From positions 806,001-870,000 of the forward strand of contig JAHQRK010000010.1 of NCBI GenBank assembly GCA_019828595.1: a stretch of 64,000 nt of DNA. The letters run 5' to 3'. A program made the position numbers and the translations under genes. Source of the DNA: Aphanomyces cochlioides (lineage: Eukaryota; Oomycota; Saprolegniomycetes; Saprolegniales; Verrucalvaceae). The notes below the pieces were generated by a model, which worked only from the letters and a program-made list of their open reading frames with translations, was not told where the DNA came from and did not search any database. Positions 1 through 12,673 of the stretch are shown in pieces (within the stretch, counting starts at the first letter, position 1; every line of letters starts with the position of its first letter).

Positions 1-3000
1 CGTCTCCGCCGCACTTGGCTCCACAATGGCTGCCTCGGACGCCTCCGTGACATCGACGGGAGTAGCTTCGTCCACAATTGGTTCTGCCACCGACTCGACA
101 ACAGGCTCGGATGGTGTGTCGAAGGTTTCGTCTGTGTATTCCAATTCGGCTACATCGCCACTAGGCTCGGACGTGGATTCAACAGGTTCCACCACGGCTT
201 CAACAGGTTCCACCACGGCTTCGACGACCGCCTCGGATGGCTCAGCCACCACGTCCAAGACGGCCTCCACTGGTGGTTCCACTACGGGAGTTTCCACCAC
301 GGCATCTGGCTCCGACGTCTCCGCCGCACTTGGCTCCACAATGGCTGCCTCGGACGCCTCCGTGACATCGACGGGAGTAGCTTCGTCCACAATTGGTTCT
401 GCCACCGACTCGACAACAGGCTCGGATGGTGTGTCGAAGGTTTCGTCTGTGTATTCCAATTCGGCTACATCGCCACTAGGCTCGGACGTGGATTCAACAG
501 GTTCCACCACGGCTTCAACAGGTTCCACCACGGCTTCGACGACCGCCTCGGATGGCTCAGCCACCACGTCCAAGACGGCCTCCACTGGTGGTTCCACTAC
601 GGGAGTTTCCACCACGGCATCTGGCTCCGACGTCTCCGCCGCACTTGGCTCCACAATGGCTGCCTCGGACGCCTCCGTGACATCGACGGGAGTAGCTTCG
701 TCCACAATTGGTTCTGCCACCGACTCGACAACAGGCTCGGATGGTGTGTCGAAGGTTTCGTCTGTGTATTCCAATTCGGCTACATCGCCACTAGGCTCGG
801 ACGTGGATTCAACAGGTTCCACCACGGCTTCAACAGGTTCCACCACGGCTTCGACGACCGCCTCGGATGGCTCAGCCACCACGTCCAAGACGGCCTCCAC
901 TGGTGGTTCCACTACGGGAGTTTCCACCACGGCATCTGGCTCCGACGTCTCCGCCGCACTTGGCTCCACAATGGCTGCCTCGGACGCCTCCGTGACATCG
1001 ACGGGAGTAGCTTCGTCCACAATTGGTTCTGCCACCGACTCGACAACAGGCTCGGATGGTGTGTCGAAGGTTTCGTCTGTGTATTCCAATTCGGCTACAT
1101 CGCCACTAGGCTCGGACGTGGATTCAACAGGTTCCACCACGGCTTCAACAGGTTCCACCACGGCTTCGACGACCGCCTCGGATGGCTCAGCCACCACGTC
1201 CAAGACGGCCTCCACTGGTGGTTCCACTACGGGAGTTTCCACCACGGCATCTGGCTCCGACGTCTCCGCCGCACTTGGCTCCACAATGGCTGCCTCGGAC
1301 GCCTCCGTGACATCGACGGGAGTAGCTTCGTCCACAATTGGTTCTGCCACCGACTCGACAACAGGCTCGGATGGTGTGTCGAAGGTTTCGTCTGTGTATT
1401 CCAATTCGGCTACATCGCCACTAGGCTCGGACGTGGATTCAACAGGTTCCACCACGGCTTCAACAGGTTCCACCACGGCTTCGACGACCGCCTCGGATGG
1501 CTCAGCCACCACGTCCAAGACGGCCTCCACTGGTGGTTCCATTACGGGAGTTTCCACCACGGCATCTGGCTCCGACGTCTCCGCCGCACTTGGCTCCACA
1601 ATGGCTGCCTCGGACGCCTCCGTGACATCGACGGGAGTAGCTTCGTCCACAATTGGTTCTGCCACCGACTCGACAACAGGCTCGGATGGTGTGTCGAAGG
1701 TTTCGTCTGTGTATTCCAATTCGGCTACATCGCCACTAGGCTCGGACGTGGATTCAACAGGTTCCACCACGGCTTCAACAGGTTCCACCACGGCTTCGAC
1801 GACCGCCTCGGATGGCTCAGCCACCACGTCCAAGACGGCCTCCACTGGTGGTTCCATTACGGGAGTTTCCACCACGGCATCTGGCTCCGACGTCTCCGCC
1901 GCACTTGGCTCCACAATGGCTGCCTCGGACGCCTCCGTGACATCGACGGGAGTAGCTTCGTCCACAATTGGTTCTGCCACCGACTCGACAACAGGCTCGG
2001 ATGGTGTGTCGAAGGTTTCGTCTGTGTATTCCAATTCGGCTACATCGCCACTAGGCTCGGACGTGGATTCAACAGGTTCCACCACGGCTTCAACAGGTTC
2101 CACCACGGCTTCGACGACCGCCTCGGATGGCTCAGCCACCACGTCCAAGACGGCCTCCACTGGTGGTTCCATTACGGGAGTTTCCACCACGGCATCTGGC
2201 TCCGACGTCTCCGCCGCACTTGGCTCCACAATGGCTGCCTCGGACGCCTCCGTGACATCGACGGGAGTAGCTTCGTCCACAATTGGTTCTGCCACCGACT
2301 CGACAACAGGCTCGGATGGTGTGTCGAAGGTTTCGTCTGTGTATTCCAATTCGGCTACATCGCCACTAGGCTCGGACGTGGATTCAACAGGTTCCACCAC
2401 GGCTTCAATAGGTTCCACCACGGCTTCGACGACCGCCTCGGATGGCTCAGCCACCACGTCCAAGACGGCCTCCACTGGTGGTTCCACTACGGGAGTTTCC
2501 ACCACGGCATCTGGCTCCGACGTCTCCGCCGCACTTGGCTCCACAATGGCTGCCTCGGACGCCTCCGTGACATCGACGGGAGTAGCTTCGTCCACAATTG
2601 GTTCTGCCACCGACTCGACAACAGGCTCGGATGGTGTGTCGAAGGTTTCGTCTGTGTATTCCAATTCGGCTACATCGCCACTAGGCTCGGACGTGGATTC
2701 AACAGGTTCCACCACGGCTTCAACAGGTTCCACCACGGCTTCGACGACCGCCTCGGATGGCTCAGCCACCACGTCCAAGACGGCCTCCACTGGTGGTTCC
2801 ACTACGGGAGTTTCCACCACGGCATCTGGCTCCGACGTCTCCGCCGCACTTGGCTCCACAATGGCTGCCTCGGACGCCTCCGTGACATCGACGGGAGTAG
2901 CTTCGTCCACAATTGGTTCTGCCACCGACTCGACAACAGGCTCGGATGGTGTGTCGAAGGTTTCGTCTGTGTATTCCAATTCGGCTACATCGCCACTAGG

Positions 3001-5098
3001 CTCGGACGTGGATTCAACAGGTTCCACCACGGCTTCAACAGGTTCCACCACGGCTTCGACGACCGCCTCGGATGGCTCAGCCACCACGTCCAAGACGGCC
3101 TCCACTGGTGGTTCCATTACGGGAGTTTCCACCACGGCATCTGGCTCCGACGTCTCCGCCGCACTTGGCTCCACAATGGCTGCCTCGGACGCCTCCGTGA
3201 CATCGACGGGAGTAGCTTCGTCCACAATTGGTTCTGCCACCGACTCGACAACAGGCTCGGATGGTGTGTCGAAGGTTTCGTCTGTGTATTCCAATTCGGC
3301 TACATCGCCACTAGGCTCGGACGTGGATTCAACAGGTTCCACCACGGCTTCAACAGGTTCCACCACGGCTTCGACGACCGCCTCGGATGGCTCAGCCACC
3401 ACGTCCAAGACGGCCTCCACTGGTGGTTCCACTACGGGAGTTTCCACCACGGCATCTGGCTCCGACGTCTCCGCCGCACTTGGCTCCACAATGGCTGCCT
3501 CGGACGCCTCCGTGACATCGACGGGAGTAGCTTCGTCCACAATTGGTTCTGCCACCGACTCGACAACAGGCTCGGATGGTGTGTCGAAGGTTTCGTCTGT
3601 GTATTCCAATTCGGCTACATCGCCACTAGGCTCGGACGTGGATTCAACAGGTTCCACCACGGCTTCAACAGGTTCCACCACGGCTTCGACGACCGCCTCG
3701 GATGGCTCAGCCACCACGTCCAAGACGGCCTCCACTGGTGGTTCCACTACGGGAGTTTCCACCACGGCATCTGGCTCCGACGTCTCCGCCGCACTTGGCT
3801 CCACAATGGCTGCCTCGGACGCCTCCGTGACATCGACGGGAGTAGCTTCGTCCACAATTGGTTCTGCCACCGACTCGACAACAGGCTCGGATGGTGTGTC
3901 GAAGGTTTCGTCTGTGTATTCCAATTCGGCTACATCGCCACTAGGCTCGGACGTGGATTCAACAGGTTCCACCACGGCTTCAACAGGTTCCACCACGGCT
4001 TCGACGACCGCCTCGGATGGCTCAGCCACCACGTCCAAGACGGCCTCCACTGGTGGTTCCACTACGGGAGTTTCCACCACGGCATCTGGCTCCGACGTCT
4101 CCGCCGCACTTGGCTCCACAATGGCTGCCTCGGACGCCTCCGTGACATCGACGGGAGTAGCTTCGTCCACAATTGGTTCTGCCACCGACTCGACAACAGG
4201 CTCGGATGGTGTGTCGAAGGTTTCGTCTGTGTATTCCAATTCGGCTACATCGCCACTAGGCTCGGACGTGGATTCAACAGGTTCCACCACGGCTTCAACA
4301 GGTTCCACCACGGCTTCGACGACCGCCTCGGATGGCTCAGCCACCACGTCCAAGACGGCCTCCACTGGTGGTTCCACTACGGGAGTTTCCACCACGGCAT
4401 CTGGCTCCGACGTCTCCGCCGCACTTGGCTCCACAATGGCTGCCTCGGACGCCTCCGTGACATCGACGGGAGTAGCTTCGTCCACAATTGGTTCTGCCAC
4501 CGACTCGACAACAGGCTCGGATGGTGTGTCGAAGGTTTCGTCTGTGTATTCCAATTCGGCTACATCGCCACTAGGCTCGGACGTGGATTCAACAGGTTCC
4601 ACCACGGCTTCAACAGGTTCCACCACGGCTTCGACGACCGCCTCGGATGGCTCAGCCACCACGTCCAAGACGGCCTCCACTGGTGGTTCCACTACGGGAG
4701 TTTCCACCACGGCATCTGGCTCCGACGTCTCCGCCGCACTTGGCTCCACAATGGCTGCCTCGGACGCCTCCGTGACATCGACGGGAGTAGCTTCGTCCAC
4801 AATTGGTTCTGCCACCGACTCGACAACAGGCTCGGATGGTGTGTCGAAGGTTTCGTCTGTGTATTCCAATTCGGCTACATCGCCACTAGGCTCGGACGTG
4901 GATTCAACAGGTTCCACCACGGCTTCGACGACCGCCTCGGATGGCTCAGCCACCACGTCCAAGACGGCCTCCACTGGTGGTTCCACTACGGGAGTTTCCA
5001 CCACGGCATCTGGCTCCGACGTCTCCGCCGCACTTGGCTCCACAATGGCTGCCTCGGACGCCTCCGTGACATCGACGGGAGTAGCTTCGTCCACAATG
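1..5098 (-). repeat. 315-bp coding minisatellite (105-aa acidic repeats), at least 16 copies
   Basis: Head-to-tail units begin every 315 bp from base 26 (26, 341, 656 ... 4751). The sixteenth is shortened to 294 bp by loss of one 21-bp subrepeat, and a partial unit ends near 5098. The array runs past the left edge. Units look identical except for one C/T site (T in units 5, 6, 7 and 10) and one C/T site in unit 8. Since 315 is divisible by three, the minus frame stays open: each unit encodes an acidic repeat starting VEPSAAETSEPDAVVETPVV. In that frame the variants are Val-to-Met and Val-to-Ile. The near identity implies very recent expansion or homogenisation; assembly may also have fixed the copy number arbitrarily. 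Confidence 0.95.
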
Positions 5099-8000
5099 GG
5101 ATGTCTGTACTCTGGAGACTTTATTTCCTGCATTGTAGTTTGCTTGTGGTTTTCGATCACTGAGGCAATTCCGACATTTACAGCGAGTGCAGAGAACGAG
5201 ACTGCCATTGCGTTTGCGGCCTCTTGCATGACTTCGTTGTTATTTGTCGTGTTCAAGGAGTTGCCACAATGCAGTTCACTTAATTCGAGTTCTGGGGAGC
5301 CAACGACAACTTCATCGACGCTAGGTTCTCTCAACCGTATCATTTCCTCAGGAACCCATGTTTCGTACATGCCGTAATCGTATTCCACGTCATAGGTCCC
5401 GTTGAGACGACACCGGACGACCACACCAGAGTAAAACTTGGAATTGCCTCGGTACTGAGCCTCCACTTTTTCACCCTCGCGGAACTTGCGCGATCTTCTC
5501 TCGTCGTCGTCATATCGACTGTAGGATAGTTTCTTGTGGGGTGACGTCTCACGCACTCGAATCAGGCTCTCGTCGACATCCTTCTCTTTCTCGCCGTCGT
5601 CGTAATCGACATCGTATACGCCACTCGGATGCACGCGAGCAATGACGCCTGGATAATACTTCTCCCTGGCTTTGTAGCGGCATTCAATCTTCTCGCCCTC
5701 CCCAAAGTTGGATCTTGTCGATGGTCTTTGAACATGACTGTTGTTCTGGAGTGGAGTATATTTCAATGGAAAGCTTTCAAGTGCATCATGAATGGCTATC
5801 ATGACGAAAAATTTTGCCTCCATCGCAATTGCAAGAGAGACAGGATCGCTGTTATCACCGTGATCGCTGTTGTCAATAATATGTTCATGAGGTTCTCCTG
5901 GTATAGAGAGACTGTTATCGCTCTTGATTTCTGGGCTGGGTTTCACCATGCCGTCAAACCTTAAATGATGTACTGCAGTTTCTTCCAAAATGTTGTCGTC
6001 ACCTGTCTTGGATATTGAGAGAGTGCTCGAGTCAAACACTTCAGAGCGTTCAATGTTCGAATCTGTTTGAGAAGTTGTTGTGACTGCATTCTCATCAACA
6101 GATAGTTCCTCCAAATTTGCTGGATAAGTTTCTTTCTCTGCAGGCACTTGCGAATATATTCTCTCAATAGTCGGGTCAATGGTGCCCTTAGTTGTTTTGG
6201 TAGTTGAAAGTAGCGCCTCGCAGATATGTTTTGTGGTTGCATCGAAATAGCTGTCAACAGTCGTGCGGACAAACCTGGAAAATCCATCGTCGAGATCATT
6301 TTCCGCGCTGTTGTTGGTAGGTACAACACCCACTTCCCTCGGTACTTCGTTCGAATCCCCATTCATTCCGTTCGATTTAAGCAGTGTTTCGTCAATTTCA
6401 TTCGTCGATAGAGCGGACGTCAGGTCCGAAAGTTCGCTTTCAACTTTGTGTGAAATCTCCAGTTGTTCTAACTTATTTTGTGTTCTGCATGCGCCATAGG
6501 TTAGCAATGACTCAACAAGTTGTGCGGCGAATGTCGATACAGGCTCGATGGGCTTCTGGATTTGAGCTGCAACGATGGAAGTTTGAAGTGTAGAAACCGG
6601 AGAACTGGGGCTACCAAAGCTTGATACGCCATGAACACTCGATTCATCGCCTCGATCATTCGTTTGTGGGCTCGCGTTGTCATCATCCAGGTGAGTTTGA
6701 GATATTTTCGATGCTTCCGTGAGGTTTGTGAGCTTTCTTGCAATTCCAGAGATGAGAGGCGGACCGATTGTATCCTCAACGAAATGCTGGGCGCAAGACA
6801 AAAGTTCATTCGTTGGAAGTGCCATGTCGATGGAAGAATCGACTTTTGACTCAAAACTTGGTGCAGTTGAGGGCACTGTGTCAGTCGTCAATGCAATCTC
6901 CTCGACGTGATGTCGTTCACAAGCCTCTAGTAGCTTCGACATTGTGGTCTCAATGACTTGATCAGCAATCGAGGTAGCATACTCTGCGACGATAGCAGGC
7001 GTACGATCTGGAAAGACTTCGTGTTGAATCGAAACAATTGGTGTAAAATCCAACTTTGGAATCAACGGCGCTGGAGTAACACTGTCCACCGGAGTACTTA
7101 AAACACCGGCCTCAGCAGAGAGAGGATCGTCGTGCAAAGGCGTGAGATCAGTTGGCAGGTTTTCTTCAAATGAGGTTTGTAAAGCTTCGCTCTCAAGTGG
7201 ATTTTGAGTTGTGTCCCCTTCGTCTGCCATAAAGTCAAACTCTTCAGGAACTTTGGATATTGATGTTGCGTCGTCCGTCTCCTGACTCTTGTTCTCAATG
7301 TCATTGACATCAATAGTGGCGTTCGGAGATAAATAGCTTTGTTGGTTTTGTTCACAACTCGAATTTGTCATGGCTGTGTAATCGCCTTGAGCTTCCTCGT
7401 CGACTAGTGTGTTTTGTGCCATTAGTCGTTGAGACTGAAGCGAGACAGCTATGATGTTCTGCACTGTGTCTTCCGACACGATTGATATTGCCAACGCTCG
7501 AGCAAATGGATCTTCGTCTACCAAAGTGGTTCCATGGTCGACATCTTTGTCTTCAGTAATCTCATTTGCAGGCAGTTGCTCAACTAGAATTTCATCGGCC
7601 AGAGCTGTAGAAATGTAACCATGCTCATCATCCAGGGCCTTGTCAACTGACTTCAGTGCTGGCGGTGTCTCGGACTGATCTATCGATGATGTGTTCATTT
7701 CGAAGTTAGCATCTTCAGGGCAATATGCATCGAAGTTTGTCAAAGCTTCATCTTGAATATCTTCAGGAGCCATCGGAAATGTCACGATCGAGCTCATCTC
7801 TGCGTTTGTAGATTCACTATTATGGAGCTCTGTGACGCCAGACTTTGCAGACGATGACTGAATATCTGCCAAGCTGCGGTCACCATGGCGTTCCTCTCGT
7901 GATGGTAACACAAATTCCTCCTGGTCAATATTCAACTTTGCCTCGTGTGGCGCTATGTTGTCAACAAGCTTAGTATTTGTGGTGTTTTGGGGCATAGATG

Positions 8001-11000
8001 GACTGACTGGCTCATGCTGGTCTCTAACCTTGTCTGAAGAATCGATGGCATTCCCAACGTCAAAGCTTTCGTTGTTTGGATGCTCTACTAACACGGAAGC
8101 AGCTTCATTCACCGATATTTGTACATTGTTTGGCTCATTCACTTGGCTGTGAGAACTTTCTATGCAAGAGGACAGCAGATTGTTTTCTTGGAAGTCGGTG
8201 GACGGCAAAATATTCAAACTTGATTGCGTGCCTCCTTGAGCCGGTTGATCCATGACTTGGCCAGTTTCACTCGTGGTTAGTTCATTTTGATTCATCTCAA
8301 TGTAATTCAGAGTTGAATCGTCAACGGAATCGGCTAACTCAACTTCGTCGTACAGAGCTTGCTCTCGGGCCTGAGCAGTGGTTGTATCGTTTGCAGGATG
8401 CTTGATGGCAGTAGTATTCGTACCAATGGCTTGCCCTTCTTCCGTCGTTGCTACGGCGTCGTGGGTAGATTTACTTGTCTCGTTGGGTATATTTGCCTCT
8501 GGTTGAGGGTCATAGGACTCGGATTGCCCAAGATCTTGGAACCATGATGTTGCTTCGCTTCGATTGTTGTCTGAAACACTTTCAAATTGACCACCGAGAT
8601 TCTGGTCATCCTCAGCCACTCGTGTGATGTTGTGTCGATTTACGTGCGTTTCTTTCATGCCATTTGCGTACGTCACATCATAAGTACCATCCATGTGACA
8701 CCAGGTAATCATAGCTAATGCTCCGTTCTTTGACACAATGTTTCCAGCGGCGTAGACTGGAGTTTCCATTGATCTGTGGAGTAAATGAATCGCATCTTCT
8801 GGTATTTTAGACTCGACTGCACCATTTTCATAATGCACGTCGTAAAGTGCAGTTTGACGTTGGATTTCCACACGAGCTACAACACCAGGCAGGTATTTCG
8901 ATTTCCCTTGATACCGCGCTTCAACGATGTCTCCAACATGCCAGAGTGGATAATACTCGGAGTCTTTCGGTGGCCATGGAAGGGATCGTATCAAAGACGG
9001 CGCGACACCAACAGCTACTTCACCCGATTCGAATTCAATATCGTACGTGCCATTGAATCTGCAATTGGTAATCAATCCAAGCGAGTACACATGAGACGTC
9101 GGAGGACGAGCTTCGATTCGTTGGTGGCGCTCAAACACTTCGTCTTTGACTGTTCCACGTATTTGGTCGACTGACACCTTTTCCTTTTCACCAGTGTCAA
9201 ATAGAATGGTGTACAAACCAGTGGAAGAGCTGATTTTCGTGACTGTACCTACCATACTCTTTGAGCCCTTGACAACTTCGACGCGACTCGAAACTTCATA
9301 AGTAGGGGCTGGGAGTTTCCGCTTTCGAATGAGCTCTGGGGCTACAAAAGTTTCAACGTCACCGTCGTTGTATTTGATGTCGTATGATCCGTCCAAACGG
9401 CATCGAGTGATAATGCCAGGATAAAATCGCAACTTGCCGTCGTATTGGGCCTCGACAGCATCACCTTCTTCGAAATGTTGGATTTCGATCAAGTCTGGCA
9501 ACGGGCGGATCATTTCCTTGTCGACGTTGGTTTCCTTCTCTCCGTCGTCGTACTCAATGTCATAAGTCCCATTCAGTCGAACGCGGGCGATCTTGCCTTT
9601 GTAGTACTTTTGCCGTCGTTTATATCGAGCTTCGACGTTTTGCCCGACTTTCCATAGCGACGAGGGCTCTTCGTGCTTTTGGATAAGCTTAATCAAGTCT
9701 TGAGTAACGTTGGTCTCGGTTTCACCGTCGTCGTAGTTGATGTCATATTGATTATCAACACCAACTCGAGCAATGACACCTGGATAATATTTGGATTTCC
9801 CCTTGTAGCGGGCTTCGACGACATCTCCAGCAGAAAAAAGAGGCGCTGATGGCGTCGTCGGCTTTAGTACTGGCGACGTTGGAGTTTCACAAACTCGAAT
9901 ATAATCGAGTGGGACGTCTACCTCTTGCTCACCGTCGACGTAGTCGACATCAAAGGTTTGATTGTCGACATTGCAGCGTGTGATGACACCAGGATAGTAT
10001 CGACCACCTCCATTGAAACGGCATTTGACTTTGGTTCCAATGTTCAGAGCTGGCAATTTCTTGCTCAGAGAGGTAAATATGCCGTTCTCACCGAGGAGGT
10101 TTATCCCAGTGTCGATTGCAGGGGGAGGCTTCTTGGTTACTTGAGAAGGTTGCGAGTCGGTAGTTGGACGTGGAGCGAAGTACACTGGATCCAGAGTGGT
10201 TTCAGCTTTTTCAATCATTCGGTGCAGCTTGTCGGCAAAGCTGACACGATTCAGTGGTGTGGAAGGGTCATTCACTGCTTCAAATAGCTCAGTAGCGAAA
10301 GACTTCAGCTCTGAGATTGGACTGGATGGATTTAAAACCTCCAGGTCCTTCTTGGTGGGTGGAGTCATCATAGTTGCAGGTCGTGGAGCTGGTGGATCAG
10401 CAATTTGCAACGGCAGTAGTTTGGACGAAGAGTGAGGTCTTGGTAGTTCAATCGGAAAGTCGCCGACTGGATTGCTGGTTGCAAGGATTTGTTTACTTGA
10501 CGATCGTTTCTTCGTCGGACTTGATCCTTGGCGAGATTTCGTCAAGCGAGAAGTCGTTGCTACTGAGGGGTCGTAGCCATAAGTTTGGAGCAGCAATTGA
10601 TCTCTAGTTGGCATACTAGTTCCTTTCCTGTTTGTCGCCTTGGTTGAGGGCGATGGTAGCGTTGTCGTTGGTTTGGGGGTGGTCTTGATTTTCTTGCGAG
10701 TAGACGCAGGACTGGCTGGTTTCACTCGTTTTGTCGGTTCTTCCTCCAGAATGACTCGCGCTGTTTGACGCACCTTGGTCGAGGGGGAATTCTGCATGGA
10801 TGTAACAGCGAGCACTCTTGTTGCTCCCAAGGAATACTTGAGAATTCCTTCATGGGTCGGATATTTTGCCATGGCGATAGAAATGTCAGAGATGGCATCG
10901 AGTCGGCGAAGTACTTGCGCGGTGGGTTTGTTGACAGTGAGCAAACTAGCATGGTCAGATAGGGATACCGAGCACTCCTTACCACAGAACGAGTGTGGTA

Positions 11001-12491
11001 ATGGCGCACGAAACCTTCTTGTCGTCCACTTTCAAACTCTTTCGCAAGACTTGCAGCAGAGCGCGCAGTGTAGAGTAGTCGTCGGCAGGGTCAACGATCA
11101 TCAATGCCACGTTCGCGCCGCCGCGATTAGTCAATTCCAGCAAGACTAGCAAGAATTATCCCCAAGATCCCAACGGAGCAGTACCTTCGCTGGCGTAAAA
11201 CTGAACTTGTCTCGTGTGGTTGTTGATTTCGCGATGGTTGACCAGGGCTGCTGTGATAAGCGTAGCAATGTTTTGGTCCAACATGACTTGAATAGCGTTG
11301 GGATTGAGTTGTCCAAGCGCGGCTAGAGCGCCACATCCAGATGCCTACGAGTCTTAAGCAAGAGACAGTGTACGAGTGGATCAACCTGGACGATGGGATC
11401 GGACGGAAAGGCACGAAGGGCATTTCCTATAGCGGGGATCGCTCCATTTTGGACAAATACACTACAGCTATCGACAGACAAATGGCACATTTTACGCAGC
11501 AGGACAAAGCCGTAGCATTGGAGGACAGAGTATAATTGGTGCGACCGAATAATGTGTAGCAAGACGGTCTCGCCTGCTTTGAAGTGAAAGAAGTCGGCAG
11601 TGACTTGAGGGGCAAGGCGCAAGAGTTTCAGCAGCGCACTCAGTGCCTTTTTCTACAATGATCAAGCAATGACGATCCCGAGAAGCGTTAGTCAGGTCTT
11701 ACCACACAGTGGACGTCGGCGTGAATCGAAAAGAGGTCATCAAGGACGCGTTGGATAGCTTCTTGATGTTCGACAACTTGATCTTCTGTTTGCAAATAAG
11801 TGGCGTCCATGAGTTTGTCATCGTCGCCAAACGAAGTCAAGTTTCGTGCGGTCGTCGCCGATGTATCGGCAGTCGAGGGGATATCGCAATGCGCATCGAA
11901 AGAGCTGTTTGAAGTTCGCTTCGTCAAGGCGGCGGCAGTCTTGGGGGGCTGTTTCGCTTCAGCGGTTCTTGTAAACTCGAGGATATCTACAGTGGCGTGG
12001 GGTCGCGTTACGTAGGGGCTTTTGGGCTCGCTCGTCTGCTTTGTTTGACTTCGGATGCGATCGGCGTCGATTTCGCATTCCATCTGCCCACCGTCGTACG
12101 AGACGTCATAGAGAACGTGGTGTTTGCGGGACGTCGACGGGCGGATGTGAATGATCTTTCCTCGCTTCCATTTGCCGCGGGACTCTTGCTGAATGTCAAC
12201 GATCTGTCCCAGTTCATAGAGTTGCGGTGCCCCCTTCTTGGACAATTGAAGTTGGCCTTGTTTCTTGGCCACTTTGAATCCGTCAGACGCCGTCTTGCCG
12301 CGTCTTTTGCTCATGTAATAGACAGAGGGGGTATAATCGGGGAAGCGCGGGGATTGTCTAGAGGACGACTCTTCAGGACCGAAATGCTGGCTGACCCTGG
12401 AAAAGCCAAGTACCGGTTGACGGGATAACCGTGGGGTCGTTTTTTCCACGAAGCGGCGCCTCCTCATTCCTCCAATCATTGAAATTGTCAT
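1..12491 (-). CDS. Giant armadillo/multi-Tudor protein with 105-aa tandem repeats (3' end beyond window)
   Basis: Minus-strand gene with ATG at 12491 and no stop down to base 1, giving at least 4,108 residues. Introns inferred at 11653-11702, 11345-11385, 11146-11184 and 10946-10982 (37-50 nt, GT-AG); all joins keep frame. N-terminus to C-terminus: a basic leader; one Tudor-like unit (about residues 91-148, core YELGQIVDIQ...DADRIR); armadillo-like helices (11.65-10.8 kb, e.g. GCGALAALGQLN); a basic Ser/Pro/Lys linker; eight Tudor-like units (about 10.05-8.65 kb), each close to VEARYKGKSKYYPGVIARV followed by YDxxYDDGE and ending LIR; a disordered acidic stretch of about 950 residues; two more Tudor-like units (5.72-5.34 kb); then the E/V/P-rich repeat array. 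Tudor folds often bind methylated Lys/Arg or act as scaffolds, so a chromatin or cytoskeletal scaffold is possible, but its role is unknown. The first ATG is assumed; an internal Met at residue 60 could also start it. Confidence 0.85.
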
Positions 12492-12673
12492 ACTGGGACA
12501 AAATCAAGGGAATCAAACCAAGTCTTTGTTGCCATCAAGTCAATCTTGGACGCCTCTGTGGACTTCTTGTACTTCTTCAAACGACTAGACTCACCAACTT
12601 GTCCTTTATGCAGCCAGAGACGACAAAGCGTACAAGGGCTAATTGGTTGTTTGCTTATAGTTTAAGAAGTCTA

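Noticed and set aside
26..5377. Plus-strand 1,783-codon Ser/Thr-rich open frame resembling a mucin-like protein
   Set aside because: It is antisense to the repeat array. A 315-bp unit without stops in two frames stays open in both. The minus frame joins Tudor-coding sequence without a break, while the plus frame ends in unconserved sequence.
6340..6365. tRNA-like TTCGAATCCCC
   Set aside because: Lies inside the giant Tudor gene and has no matching acceptor stem or D-arm around it.
5961..6854. Minus-strand open frames at 5961-6362 and 6501-6854
   Set aside because: They lie in a different frame from the continuous minus-strand gene and have no family features.
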